Origin: Methylobacterium sp. Leaf117
GTDB lineage: Bacteria; Pseudomonadota; Alphaproteobacteria; Rhizobiales; Beijerinckiaceae
DNA length: 64,000 nt
Assembly (NCBI RefSeq): GCF_001422985.1
Contig: NZ_LMNL01000012.1
Span: forward strand, 127,096-191,095
Direction of reading: 5' to 3'
Shown here: piece after piece, positions 53,391 through 62,489 of the stretch
Numbering within the stretch: the first letter of the stretch is position 1
Layout of the letters: each line of letters starts with the position of its first letter
Notes under the pieces: model-generated
Seen by the model: the letters and a program-made list of their open reading frames with translations, nothing else
Database searches by the model: none
What the model was told of the DNA's origin: nothing
Made by a program: the position numbers and the translations under genes

Positions 53391-54044
53391 ATGATGCAGG
53401 AGACACGCTTGAGCGACGCCATCACCCTCTACCACGCGCCGCAGACGCGCTCGTCCGGCGTGCGTATCCTCCTGGAGGAACTCGGGGCCCCGCATCGTCT
53501 CGAGGTCATCGACCTGCGATCGGGGCAGGGACGGGATGCCGCCTACCTCCGGATCAATCCCCTCGGGAAAGTCCCGGCTTTGCGCCACGGCGAGGCGCTG
53601 ATTACCGAGCAGGCGGCGATCTACCTCTACCTCGCCGACCTGTTTCCGGAGCGCGGCTTGGCTCCCCCGATCGGCGACCCGCTGCGCGGGCCGTACCTGC
53701 GCTGGATGGTGTTTCACGGATCGAGCTTTGAGCCGGCGGTGGTCGACCGGGCGCTCCAGCGTGAGGCCGGCCCCCGGGCGATGTCGCCCTACGGGGATTT
53801 CGATGCCGTCCTGAAGTCGGTTGTGGACGCCCTGTCGTCGGGACCGTGGCTTCTCGGCGAGCGGCACTCGGCGGCCGACGTTCTCTGGGGAGCCACCCTG
53901 GGATGGACGACGCGCTTCAAGCTCGTACCGGAGGAGCCCGCGATCATGGCCTACCTCGCCCGTGTCGCAGCCCGTCCGGCCGTTCTCAAGATGATGGCGG
54001 AGGACGCCGCTCTCTCGGCGAAGATGGAGGCGGCGCGGGCCTGA
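53391..54044 (+). CDS. Glutathione S-transferase family protein
   Basis: About 217 residues. The N-terminal thioredoxin-like domain has ITLYHAPQTRSSGVRILLEELGAPH, NPLGKVPALRHGEALITEQAAIYLYLADLFP (with the glutathione-binding Glu-Gln/Ser-type motif), and a C-terminal helical domain with LLGERHSAADVLWGATL. Substrate unknown; many alphaproteobacterial members handle electrophiles or act as peroxidases. Two successive ATG codons at 53391 and 53394 and a downstream TTG are possible starts. It may be transcribed with the agmatinase gene. Confidence 0.88.
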   Translation: MMQETRLSDAITLYHAPQTRSSGVRILLEELGAPHRLEVIDLRSGQGRDAAYLRINPLGKVPALRHGEALITEQAAIYLYLADLFPERGLAPPIGDPLRGPYLRWMVFHGSSFEPAVVDRALQREAGPRAMSPYGDFDAVLKSVVDALSSGPWLLGERHSAADVLWGATLGWTTRFKLVPEEPAIMAYLARVAARPAVLKMMAEDAALSAKMEAARA

Positions 54045-54086
54045 CCGCGCGACCGACCGCAGAGGAACAACCGATCAGCGGAACGC

Positions 54087-54374
54087 TCAGCCGCGCGGCA
54101 GGGGCGTTCCGGTGCTGGTGATCGCCAGGTCGGACGCCGGTGCGGCGTGGCCGAAGGCGGCGATGAGGTGGACCCCGATCACCGGGCCGAACACCAAGGT
54201 CATCATCACGGCCATGATCAGCGCGACATTGGCATCGCCCGGCGCGGCGCGCCGTGGCTTGGAACGGCGCGCCTTGACGCGCACCAGTTTCGATCCGTCG
54301 ATGCGGCGGAAGCTCAGGGTTCGCACCGGGGCGACGGCACCACGCAGACGCGGAAGGGCATTCGAGAAGGTCAT
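54087..54374 (-). CDS. Small basic protein with one membrane helix, unknown
   Basis: 95 residues. The N-terminal 45 residues are strongly basic (LVRVKARRSKPRRAAP), followed by one hydrophobic segment (NVALIMAVMMTLVFGPVIGV) and a short polar tail, the topology of a single-pass inner-membrane protein with a cytoplasmic basic head. No family is recognised. GAGGTGA precedes the ATG. Confidence 0.62.
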   Translation of the reverse strand: MTFSNALPRLRGAVAPVRTLSFRRIDGSKLVRVKARRSKPRRAAPGDANVALIMAVMMTLVFGPVIGVHLIAAFGHAAPASDLAITSTGTPLPRG

Positions 54375-54646
54375 CGGCTCACCTCATTCGACCGGGCCAT
54401 CGCAGGCCGGTCGCGGGCGAGCCCGATCAAGCGATCAGGCGCGGGTCACGCGGAGGGCCGTCGGCAGCGCGGTCCATCGACTACTGTCGCTGGGCATTAG
54501 GGTCGGGAGTTCCTGTGGAGCCGCATGGGCGAGCGGGATGTGCTGCACGTGCGAACGACGCCGAAATGATGCGGCGGGAGGCGTTAGTCAAGGCTTAACG
54601 CGCCGGCGCGCGATCGGCTCCGCAGGCTTTTGCGGGTCGCCGGAGC
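54375..54646. other. Intergenic region after coaBC
   Basis: About 272 bases between the start of the 54087-54374 gene and the coaBC stop. A short interrupted palindrome (GCGTTAGTC...GGCTTAACGC) at about 54580-54603 may mark the coaBC transcript end. Nothing else is recognised. Confidence 0.3.
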
Positions 54647-55948
54647 TCAGGCGTCGAGCAGGCCGGCGAAGTGCCGGATCAGGCGCCGGCCGACCTCGTC
54701 CTTGTCGAGGGTCGGCCAGGTTTCGACCGTGCCGTCGCGTCCGACGAGATGCACGGTGTTGGCGGTGCCACCCATGACCCCACCGGCCGGCGAGACGTCG
54801 TTGGCGACGATGAGATCGCAGCCCTTGCGGGCGATCTTGGCGCGGGCGTTGTCGAGGACCGTGTCGGTCTCGGCCGCGAAGCCGACCACGAGGCGCGGGC
54901 GCCCGGCCGTCCGCCCGGCGATGGTGGCGAGGATGTCCGGGTTCTCCACCAGGGCGAGGGGAGCCGGCGCGGTCCCGTCCTTCTTGATCTTCGACGCGCG
55001 GGTCTCGGCCGGGCGCCAGTCGCCGACGGCAGCGGCGAAGATGGCGAGATCGGCCGGCAGGGCGGCCTCGACCGCCGCCAGCATCTCGCGCGCGGTCTCG
55101 ACCGGGACCACCCGTACACCGGCCGGGGCCGGGATCAGAACCGGCCCGGAGACCAGGGTCACGTCGGCCCCGGCGGCGGCGGCGGCGGCCGCGATGGCGT
55201 GGCCCTGCCGTCCGGAGGATCGATTGGCGAGATAGCGCACCGGGTCGATCGGCTCATGGGTCGGCCCGGAGGTTACGAGAACGCGCTTTCCGGCGAGCGG
55301 TCCGGCGGGTGGTGCGCCCGGCGCGGATCGTCCGGCGAGGAAGCCGAAGCCTGCGGATGGCCGGGTCTCGGACGGCTGCGTTTCCGCCTGGGAGCCATCG
55401 GCCAGGAGCGCTTCCACCGCGTCGGCGATTTCGGACGGTTCGGCGAGGCGCCCCGGGCCGAACTCCGCCTCCGCCATGGCGCCGTCGTTGGGGCCGATGA
55501 CGCGGACGCCGTCGCCCTTGAGGGTCGCGAGGTTTCGCCGGGTCGCGGGGTGCTGCCACATCCGCACGTTCATGGCCGGTGCGATCAGGATCGGCAGCGT
55601 GGTGGCGAGAAGCACGGTGGCGGCCAGATCCGAAGATTCGCCGGTGGCCATCCGGGCCATCAGGCTGGCGGTGGCGGGCGCCACCACGATGGCGTCCGCA
55701 TCCCGCGCCAGCTTGATATGGCCGATATCCGCTTCCTCGGCCCGGTCGAACAGATCGGTATGGGCACGCTCGCCGGCCAGGGCCGCCGCCGCCAGGGGCG
55801 TCACGAATTCCTGTGCCCCCTTGGTCAGCAGGGGTCGGACCTGCGCTCCGCGCTCACGCAGGCGCCGGATCAGGTCCAGCGCCTTGTAGGCGGCGATGCC
55901 GCCCCCGATCACGAGGAGGATGCGGCGGTTCTGGAGCGGGCGGGTCAT
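54647..55948 (-). CDS. coaBC: Bifunctional phosphopantothenoylcysteine decarboxylase / phosphopantothenate-cysteine ligase
   Basis: 433 residues (Dfp). The N-terminal CoaC flavoprotein domain (1-190) has VIGGGIAAYKALDLIRRL, VVAPATASLMARMA and PAMNVRMWQHPATRRN; the C-terminal CoaB domain (about 225-433) has VLVTSGPTHEPIDPVRYLANRSSGRQGHA and KKDG. It makes 4'-phosphopantetheine for coenzyme A. A Pro/Ala-rich linker of about 35 residues separates the domains. The start ATG 55948 lies 44 bases after the ubiB stop, so it is probably in one unit with ubiB and ubiE. Confidence 0.95.
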   Translation of the reverse strand: MTRPLQNRRILLVIGGGIAAYKALDLIRRLRERGAQVRPLLTKGAQEFVTPLAAAALAGERAHTDLFDRAEEADIGHIKLARDADAIVVAPATASLMARMATGESSDLAATVLLATTLPILIAPAMNVRMWQHPATRRNLATLKGDGVRVIGPNDGAMAEAEFGPGRLAEPSEIADAVEALLADGSQAETQPSETRPSAGFGFLAGRSAPGAPPAGPLAGKRVLVTSGPTHEPIDPVRYLANRSSGRQGHAIAAAAAAAGADVTLVSGPVLIPAPAGVRVVPVETAREMLAAVEAALPADLAIFAAAVGDWRPAETRASKIKKDGTAPAPLALVENPDILATIAGRTAGRPRLVVGFAAETDTVLDNARAKIARKGCDLIVANDVSPAGGVMGGTANTVHLVGRDGTVETWPTLDKDEVGRRLIRHFAGLLDA

Positions 55949-55992
55949 GATCCGGAACCCCTTAAGGCAAAGCAATCAGGCCGGCGCAAAAG

Positions 55993-57549
55993 CTACCGGA
56001 AGGCCATCACCAGCGCACCGATGGCGATGCCCCAGAGGGCCAGTGTCGACCAGATCGTGCGCCGGCGCTCGGCCCGCGCGAAGGCGTCGAGGCTTTTGCC
56101 GTCGCCCGAACCGGCCTCGTCGAGGCGCACCAGGATGCGGCGCAGGCGCTGGGCGAGGTCGGGGAGGTCCGAGACCACGTCGGTGATGGTGAGGGCGGCG
56201 CGGCCCAGACTCTCGACCCGTCCCACCGGCCCGAGGTTGCGGGCGATCCAGGAGCGCACCACCGGCTCGGCGCCGGTCCACATGTCAAGTTGCGGATCGA
56301 GGGAGCGGGCGACGCCCTCGACCACCACCATGGTCTTCTGCAGCATCACCAGCTCGGTGCGGGTGCTCATGTCGAACAGGGCGGTGATGTCGAACAGCAG
56401 GGTCAGCACCTTGGCCATCGAGATCTCGTCGGCCTTGCGCTGGTGGATCGGCTCGCCGATCGCCCGGATGGCCTGGGCGAAATCCTCCACCGAGTGGTGC
56501 GCCGGCACGTAGCCGGCCTCGAAATGCACCTGGGCCACGCGCTTGTAGTCGCGCAGGATGAAGCCGAGCAAGATCTCGGCCAGGAACCGGCGCTCCATGT
56601 GCCCGAGGCGGCCCATGATGCCGAAATCCACCGCCACCAGGGTACCGGTCGGATCGACGAACAGGTTCCCGGGATGCATGTCGGCGTGGAAGAAGCCGTC
56701 CCGGATGGCATGGCGCAGGAACGACTGGATCACCGCCCGGCCGAGGGCCTTCGGATCATGTCCGGCGGCCACGATGGCGGCGCGATCATTGAGGCGGATC
56801 CCCTCGATCCACTCGCTCGCCAGGACGTCGCGGCCGGTCAGCTCCCAGTCGGGTTTGGGCACGCGGAAATCGGCATCGTCGCGGGTGTTCTGCGCGAGTT
56901 CGGACATCGCGGCCGCTTCGAGCCGGAAATCCATCTCCATCATCACGGAGCGCGCCAGGATCTCGACCACCTCGCGCGGTCGCAGGCGCTCGGCCTTGGG
57001 CGACAGCACGTGCACCACGCGTGCCATGAAGCGCATGACCTGGAGGTCGCGCTGGAAGCGCTCGCGCACGCCGGGGCGCATGATCTTGATCGCCAGGACG
57101 CGCACGGCCCCCTCGTCGTCGAGGATATGGGCCTTGTGGACCTGGGCGATCGAGGCCGCCGCGATGGGCGGGCTGAACGAGACGAAGAGCTGTCCCACCG
57201 GCCGCCCGAGGGTGGCCTCGACCACCCGGATGGCGACGTCCTGCGGGAAGGGCGGAACCCGGTCCTGAAGCGTTTCCAGGTCGCGCGCCGCCTCCATGCC
57301 GACGATGTCGGGGCGGGTGGCGAGGAACTGGCCGAACTTGACGTAGCTCGGACCCAGGCGGGTCAGGGCGCGCTGCAGGGGGCCGGCGCCGCTTCCGAGG
57401 CCCGGACGCTCCAACATCCGCCCGAGGCGCAGAGCGAAGCGGAGATGCGGCGGCAGCTCGGCGGAATCGACCAGCGCCAGGGCGCCCTCGCGGGCGAGCA
57501 CGAAGCCGACCTGCGCGCCCCGGGCCAGATGAACGACGGCGCCGAGCAT
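55993..57549 (-). CDS. ubiB: Ubiquinone biosynthesis protein UbiB (ABC1/ADCK kinase-like)
   Basis: 518 residues. The atypical kinase features are complete: SYVKFGQFLATRPDIV (KxGQ), the Ala-rich nucleotide loop AAASIAQVHKA, HADMHPGNLFVDPTG and VAVDFGIMG. Two membrane helices at the C-terminus (ALWGIAIGALVMAF) anchor it at the membrane where ubiquinone is made. It supports extraction of quinone precursors by ATP hydrolysis. Starts 31 bases after ubiE on the same strand. Confidence 0.95.
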   Translation of the reverse strand: MLGAVVHLARGAQVGFVLAREGALALVDSAELPPHLRFALRLGRMLERPGLGSGAGPLQRALTRLGPSYVKFGQFLATRPDIVGMEAARDLETLQDRVPPFPQDVAIRVVEATLGRPVGQLFVSFSPPIAAASIAQVHKAHILDDEGAVRVLAIKIMRPGVRERFQRDLQVMRFMARVVHVLSPKAERLRPREVVEILARSVMMEMDFRLEAAAMSELAQNTRDDADFRVPKPDWELTGRDVLASEWIEGIRLNDRAAIVAAGHDPKALGRAVIQSFLRHAIRDGFFHADMHPGNLFVDPTGTLVAVDFGIMGRLGHMERRFLAEILLGFILRDYKRVAQVHFEAGYVPAHHSVEDFAQAIRAIGEPIHQRKADEISMAKVLTLLFDITALFDMSTRTELVMLQKTMVVVEGVARSLDPQLDMWTGAEPVVRSWIARNLGPVGRVESLGRAALTITDVVSDLPDLAQRLRRILVRLDEAGSGDGKSLDAFARAERRRTIWSTLALWGIAIGALVMAFR

Positions 57550-57580
57550 CAGGACGCCCGGCCCGTCGTGAGAGCGACCC

Positions 57581-58366
57581 TCACGAGACCTTCCAGCCCG
57601 AATGGATCGCCACGATGCCGCCGGTCAGCGGCCGGTGGCTGACATGGCGGAAACCCGCCGCCTCGATCATCCCGGCGAAGCGGCCGGGGGAGGGGAACTT
57701 GCGGATCGATTCCACGAGGTAGCGGTAGGAATCGGCGTCCCCCGCCACCTGCGCCCCGAGGCGCGGAATCACGTGGAACGAGTAGGCGTCGTAGATCCGA
57801 TCGAGCACCGGCAGGTCGACCTTGGAAAATTCCAGGCAGAGGAAACGGCCGCCCGGCTTCAGAACCCGGTGCGCCTCCGCCAGGGCCTTGTCGATGCGCG
57901 GCACGTTCCGGATGCCGAACGCGATGGTGTAGGCGTCGAACTGCTCGGGCGGCAGCGGCAGCGCCTCGGCATTGGCGGTCACGAAATCGATCCGCCCCGT
58001 GAAGCGGTCGCCCGCCCGCTCGGCGCCGACCCGAAGCATCGCCTCGTTGATGTCGAGGACGGTGGTGTGGGTGGCGGGACCACCCGCCTCCAGGGCCCGG
58101 AACGCGATATCGGCGGTACCGCCGGCGACATCGAGGTGGCGGAAGGGCCGGTTGCGCGGGGGCCGCAGCATCGAGATCAGGTGCGACTTCCAGGCGCGGT
58201 GGAGTCCGCCCGACATCAGGTCGTTCATGAGGTCGTAGCGCTTGGCGACCGAGCGGAACACGTCGTCGACGCGCCCCTGCTTCTCGTCGAGCGCCACGTT
58301 CTCGAAGCCGAAATGCGTGCTCGCCGCCTCTTCGGACTGCGCGACCGACCGTTTGACCGAACTCAT
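57581..58366 (-). CDS. ubiE: Ubiquinone/menaquinone biosynthesis C-methyltransferase UbiE
   Basis: 261 residues. SAM-binding motif I in [22 protein letters not shown] near residue 55, and the UbiE motif [20 protein letters not shown]. It methylates the benzoquinol ring in ubiquinone synthesis. It is the first gene of the ubiE-ubiB-coaBC unit and is divergent from mutM. The N-terminal 20 residues are polar and could be trimmed to a later start, but the ATG at 58366 is reasonable. Confidence 0.95.
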   Translation of the reverse strand: MSSVKRSVAQSEEAASTHFGFENVALDEKQGRVDDVFRSVAKRYDLMNDLMSGGLHRAWKSHLISMLRPPRNRPFRHLDVAGGTADIAFRALEAGGPATHTTVLDINEAMLRVGAERAGDRFTGRIDFVTANAEALPLPPEQFDAYTIAFGIRNVPRIDKALAEAHRVLKPGGRFLCLEFSKVDLPVLDRIYDAYSFHVIPRLGAQVAGDADSYRYLVESIRKFPSPGRFAGMIEAAGFRHVSHRPLTGGIVAIHSGWKVS

Positions 58367-58450
58367 GGACCACCCTCTCGCGGACGCTCATAGCGAAACG
58401 TGGCCGAAATCGCCATCTGCCTTGCGGACGGTTTCACCAACGGCGAAGCC

Positions 58451-58530
58451 GCACAGGACCCGGCGGTCCCGCCGCATATGACCCGGCGGTCCCGCCGCAT
58501 ATGACCCGGTGGTCCCGCCGCACCTGACCC
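58451..58530. repeat. 23-bp tandem repeat between ubiE and mutM
   Basis: Three full copies and one partial copy of a 23-base unit (58451-58473, 58474-58496, 58497-58519, partial 58520-58530). The second and third differ by one base; the first and last diverge at the ATATG part. It fills much of the 198-base divergent gap between ubiE and mutM. Each unit contains a CGGCGGTC...GCCGC imperfect palindrome. Confidence 0.85.
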
Positions 58531-58564
58531 ACGCCAACGCCGCACCGAGATCCCGATCCCGCCC

Positions 58565-59464
58565 ATGCCCGAACTTCCGGAAGTCGAAACCGTCCGCCTC
58601 GGCCTCGCGCCGGCCCTGGTGGGGACCCGCTTCGCCCGGGTGGTCCTGCGGCGGCCGAATCTGCGCTTCCCGTTCCCCGCGCGCTTCGCGGAGCGCCTGG
58701 AGGGGCACAGGGTCACGGATCTGGCGCGACGGGCGAAGTACCTGGTGGCCACCCTCGATTCCGGCGAATCGCTCATCATGCACCTGGGCATGACCGGCCG
58801 CTTCGACGTGGCGTTACCCGACGGGCGCAACCTGTCGCCGGGGGACTTCTACCTCGAGGGCGCGCAGGGCAACGCCAAGCACGACCACGTGGTGATGGCG
58901 ATGTCGAACGGCGCGACCGTGACCTATAACGACGCCCGGCGCTTCGGCTTCATGGACCTCGTCCCGACCGAGACGCTTTCGGCCAGCCGTCACTTCGCCG
59001 GGATGGGCCTCGAGCCCCTCAGTGCGGCGCTGACGCCGGAAGCCGTGGCGCGCCTGTTCCGAGGCAAGATCACGCCGCTGAAGGCCGCACTCCTCGACCA
59101 GCGCCTGATCGCGGGCCTGGGCAACATCTATGTCTGCGAGGCTTTGCATCGGGCGGGACTCCATCCCGAGACGCGGGCAGGAGCCCTGGCCAAACCGGAT
59201 GGCACGCCCACGCCGAAGGCGCGCCGGCTCGCCCGGGTGATCGGCGAGGTGCTGACGGAGGCGGTGGCGGCCGGCGGCTCGACCTTGCGGGACTACGCCC
59301 ATCCCGATGGCGGCAGCGGCGCTTTCCAGCATGCTTTCCGCGTCTACGATCGTGTCGGCCATTCTTGTAGCGGCAAAGGCTGTACTGGTACGATCGAGAG
59401 GATCATTCAATCCGGACGGTCGACATTCTTCTGCGCGAGCTGTCAGCCCCGATCCGCGAAATAA
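58565..59464 (+). CDS. mutM: Formamidopyrimidine-DNA glycosylase
   Basis: 299 residues. N-terminal catalytic [14 protein letters not shown] (Pro2 is the nucleophile, Glu3 the acid), the helix-two-turn-helix lysine in [19 protein letters not shown], and the C-terminal zinc finger [10 protein letters not shown]...CASCQ. It removes 8-oxoguanine and formamidopyrimidines. It has an insertion of about 25 residues relative to the E. coli enzyme, within the N-terminal domain. It is divergent from ubiE. Confidence 0.96.
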   Translation: MPELPEVETVRLGLAPALVGTRFARVVLRRPNLRFPFPARFAERLEGHRVTDLARRAKYLVATLDSGESLIMHLGMTGRFDVALPDGRNLSPGDFYLEGAQGNAKHDHVVMAMSNGATVTYNDARRFGFMDLVPTETLSASRHFAGMGLEPLSAALTPEAVARLFRGKITPLKAALLDQRLIAGLGNIYVCEALHRAGLHPETRAGALAKPDGTPTPKARRLARVIGEVLTEAVAAGGSTLRDYAHPDGGSGAFQHAFRVYDRVGHSCSGKGCTGTIERIIQSGRSTFFCASCQPRSAK

Positions 59465-59706
59465 CAGCGCAGGATTCCGCCGCTTCTCGTCGCTGATGAC
59501 AACGAGGGATGTCGGACGTTAAACCTCATTTGATATTTCGCTGCGACCATCATCTCCGGCGAACGGAATTCCGGTTCTTCGGAAGACTGGGTGCCCAACC
59601 ATAAGCTTACAGGTTTTGGCCCCATACAATCAGGTTGGGAACAGCGCGGGGAGGGCGCTGTGTCTGCCTGATCCGTGTCGCCGACCCCTCGGAATCCAGG
59701 GCGCGC

Positions 59707-61152
59707 ATGTACCCCATCGCCAGCAACGAAGCGGACCGCCTGAAGGCGCTGCGGGACCTCGAGATCCTGGATGCCGAAGCGGAACCGCATTTCGACGCCA
59801 TCTGTCGCACGGCGACGGCCCTGTTCGGCATGCCGATCTCCTACGTCTCGCTGATCGCGGAGGATCGTCAGCACTTCATGGCCCGGTGCGGTCTCGACCT
59901 CGACGGCACGGCCCGCGAGGGAGCATTCTGCAACTACGCCATCCTGTCCGATGCGGTGTTCGTGGTCGAGGACGCCGAGGAGGATTCCCGCTTCTCCCGC
60001 AGTCCCCTGGTCGTCGGGCCACCCCATGTCCGCTTCTATGCCGGCGCTCCGCTAATTGCATCGGCGGGGCACCGGGTCGGCATCCTCTGCGTCCTCGATA
60101 CCAAACCGCGCCGGTTTTCCGCCGACGATCGCGCCCGGTTGCAGGATCTCGCCTCGGTGGTCAGCGCTCAGTTGAGCCTGCATCGGGCGAAGGCCAAGCT
60201 GCGCGAGCGCGAGGCGCATTACCGGCTGCTGGCCGAGAACAGCTCCGACATGGTGATCTGGGCGACCCTCGACACCGTTCGCCGCTACGTGTCGCCGGCG
60301 TCCCGAACCCTGCTGGGCTACGAGGCCGACGACCTCATCGGCACCCGTCCGATGGATCATGTCCATCCCGCCGATGCCGAAGCCTATGGCCGGCTTCTGA
60401 ACGACCTCTGCGAGGCCCGCGTGACGCAGGCGGTCTCGACCCAGCGCTACCGACGCAAGGATGGCAGCTGGATCTGGGTCGAGGTGAATTTCAACGTCAC
60501 CTACGAGGCGGACGGTGAACGCCCCAGCGGCTACGTGGCAGCGGCACGAGACATCACGGCCCGCAAGGAAGCGGAGTTCCAGATCGCTCATATGGCGCGC
60601 CACGACGCACTCACCGACCTCGCCAACCGGACGCTGTTCCGCGAACGGCTGGTCCAGGAGCTGAGCATGAGCCAGCGCCGCTCCGCCAGCTTCGCCGTGC
60701 TATGCCTCGATCTCGATCGCTTCAAGTCGGTGAACGACACCCTCGGGCACCAGGCGGGCGACGCTCTCCTGCGCGCGGTCGCGACCCGGTTGCGCGGCCT
60801 CGTGCGGGCCGAGGACACCGTCGCCCGGATCGGCGGCGACGAGTTCATGATCATCCAGACCGGCCCCGTGGTCGGCAGCAGCATCCGCAATCTGGCCCAG
60901 CGCCTGATCGAGGTCGTCGCCCAGCCGATCGATCTCGACGGGACCCGCGTATCGGTCGGCGTCAGTGTCGGCGTCGCCATGGCGCCTCAGGACGGCGCCG
61001 ACCCCGACGTGCTGTGCCGCCATGCGGATATCGCGCTGTTCCGCGCCAAGGATGCGGGGCGTAACACCTTCCGGCTCTACGAAGCCGGAATGGATTTCGG
61101 GTCCGGATCGGCCACCGACTTCCGCCGGGTCGGTGACGTCCCAGCGGCGTGA
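59707..61152 (+). CDS. Diguanylate cyclase with GAF and PAS sensor domains
   Basis: 481 residues: GAF domain (about 15-155), PAS domain with a PAC segment (about 170-290; AENSSDMVIWATLDTVRRYV), and a C-terminal GGDEF domain (about 300-470) with intact RIGGDEFMII active site and an RxxD inhibitory site (RAED) five residues upstream. It should make cyclic di-GMP from GTP in response to signals sensed by GAF/PAS. No EAL domain. It is cytoplasmic. ATG 59707 is the start of conserved GAF sequence; an upstream reading of 24 residues is possible. Confidence 0.93.
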   Translation: MYPIASNEADRLKALRDLEILDAEAEPHFDAICRTATALFGMPISYVSLIAEDRQHFMARCGLDLDGTAREGAFCNYAILSDAVFVVEDAEEDSRFSRSPLVVGPPHVRFYAGAPLIASAGHRVGILCVLDTKPRRFSADDRARLQDLASVVSAQLSLHRAKAKLREREAHYRLLAENSSDMVIWATLDTVRRYVSPASRTLLGYEADDLIGTRPMDHVHPADAEAYGRLLNDLCEARVTQAVSTQRYRRKDGSWIWVEVNFNVTYEADGERPSGYVAAARDITARKEAEFQIAHMARHDALTDLANRTLFRERLVQELSMSQRRSASFAVLCLDLDRFKSVNDTLGHQAGDALLRAVATRLRGLVRAEDTVARIGGDEFMIIQTGPVVGSSIRNLAQRLIEVVAQPIDLDGTRVSVGVSVGVAMAPQDGADPDVLCRHADIALFRAKDAGRNTFRLYEAGMDFGSGSATDFRRVGDVPAA

Positions 61153-61168
61153 GCCGACCCGAGCGGCG

Positions 61169-61945
61169 TCACCAGCCCCGGACGTCCTCGCCGGTCGGGC
61201 GCCGGCCCTGGGGTGTCAGGCCGTTGATCACCTGCGGCAGAACCTGGGAAAGTTGCGACAGCAGATCGTCGCGGTTGAGACCGGTTCGCTGCTGAAGGGT
61301 ATCCACGGTGTCCGGACCGAGCGCGTCCGCGAGCCGGTTGGGCTCGACCGGGCGGTTGCTGCCATGCCCGATCCACGACTCCATGACGTCGCCGAGGCCG
61401 CCGCGCTGGAAGCGATCGATCAGACCGTCGAGGCCCGACTGGCCGTCCTGTGGCTCGTGGTCCAGGCGGGCGTAGGGGCCTGCACCGGCGCTGCGATCAC
61501 CCAATCCGACGCCACGGTCTCCGGGGCCATCCAGCATCCCGGACAGATCGCTGAAATCGCCCCCGCGGCTCGGCGGCTGCGCATCCTCATACCCGCCACG
61601 CCCGTATCCCGCGCCGCGTCCGCGATCCTGCCCTCCATCCTGGCCGCTATCCTGGCCGAACCCACCGATATCACCCTCGTCGTGGCCACGGGGATCACGC
61701 GCCTCGCCGCGCTGGCCGCCGCCGAGCAGATCGCCGAGGCCACCGGCCCCCTTCGACATCAGGAGCATCAGCAGCGCCTGCACGATCGGCGACATGGCGC
61801 CGCCCAGCATTCCTCCGGACGCACCACCGGATGGGCCACCGCCGAAGCCGCCACCGTGTCCGCCACCGCGCTCCGGCTCACGTCCCTGACCACCGCCGAG
61901 CACTTGGCCGAGTACACCACCGATGACTTGATCGAGCAGGCCCAT
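61169..61945 (-). CDS. YidB-like (DUF937) protein with Gly-rich centre
   Basis: 258 residues. The N-terminus (MGLLDQVIGGVLGQVLG) and the C-terminal helical part (LDGLIDRFQRGGLGDVMESW and LSQLSQVLPQVINGLTPQGR) match the YidB/DUF937 family, whose members are often stress-related and of unknown function. The middle 120 residues are Gly/Asp/Arg-rich and look disordered. It ends 16 bases after the diguanylate cyclase stop and is convergent with it. Confidence 0.82.
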   Translation of the reverse strand: MGLLDQVIGGVLGQVLGGGQGREPERGGGHGGGFGGGPSGGASGGMLGGAMSPIVQALLMLLMSKGAGGLGDLLGGGQRGEARDPRGHDEGDIGGFGQDSGQDGGQDRGRGAGYGRGGYEDAQPPSRGGDFSDLSGMLDGPGDRGVGLGDRSAGAGPYARLDHEPQDGQSGLDGLIDRFQRGGLGDVMESWIGHGSNRPVEPNRLADALGPDTVDTLQQRTGLNRDDLLSQLSQVLPQVINGLTPQGRRPTGEDVRGW

Positions 61946-62011
61946 GAGCGTTCTCCCCTATCCCGTGAATTGTGATCCGGGTCGCGCCCCCGGAAGCGGC
62001 CGCTGGTTCGC

Positions 62012-62377
62012 CTAGTCGCGTCGGCTGCCGCCGGTGCCGGCGCGATCCTTGGCGGGCAGATGATCAAGAGGATTGGTCCGTGCGCCCGGTTTGGCGCCAG
62101 CCGCGGTGATCACCGTGCCGGAGGAAATCGCGCTCGGCGGCGCGACCTGCCCGGTCGGCCGCGTGGCCGGAGCGGTTCCGTCGTTCGACGGCACGGTGGC
62201 GGGTGTCGGCTGGTCGTTGGGATTGGCCACCGTCTGGGCCGCCGCGGGCCGCAGGCTGGCCGGGGTGATGAGCATCCCGACGGCACCCGACACAGCCAGA
62301 CCGGCCAGGAACAGCGAGGTCACACCGGAACCGGCGCGGGGCCGAAAGGGCGGACGTGGGCACTTGATCGTCGTCAC
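62012..62377 (-). CDS. Small Pro/Ala/Thr-rich exported protein, unknown
   Basis: 121 residues from GTG 62377. A basic start, one hydrophobic segment (GVTSLFLAGLAVSGAVGML) and an Ala-rich cleavage region (RPAAAQTVA) suggest a signal or anchor. The rest is Pro/Thr/Ala-rich and probably disordered. No family is recognised. GGAG lies nine bases before the GTG. It is downstream of the uvrB stop on the same strand; the 5' end could be longer. Confidence 0.55.
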   Translation of the reverse strand: MTTIKCPRPPFRPRAGSGVTSLFLAGLAVSGAVGMLITPASLRPAAAQTVANPNDQPTPATVPSNDGTAPATRPTGQVAPPSAISSGTVITAAGAKPGARTNPLDHLPAKDRAGTGGSRRD

Positions 62378-62489
62378 GGGCGGTCTCCGGGGCGATGGTC
62401 TGAAGGTCTCAAACCAAGCCCCGGCGTCCCGAAGGGTTCCGGCCCCAGGGGCCACCATCGGCCAAGTCGACCGACAATCGCTCCGACGT

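Noticed and set aside
54671..56512. 613-codon plus-strand frame opposite coaBC/ubiB
   Set aside because: It spans two conserved minus-strand genes and has no conserved sequence.
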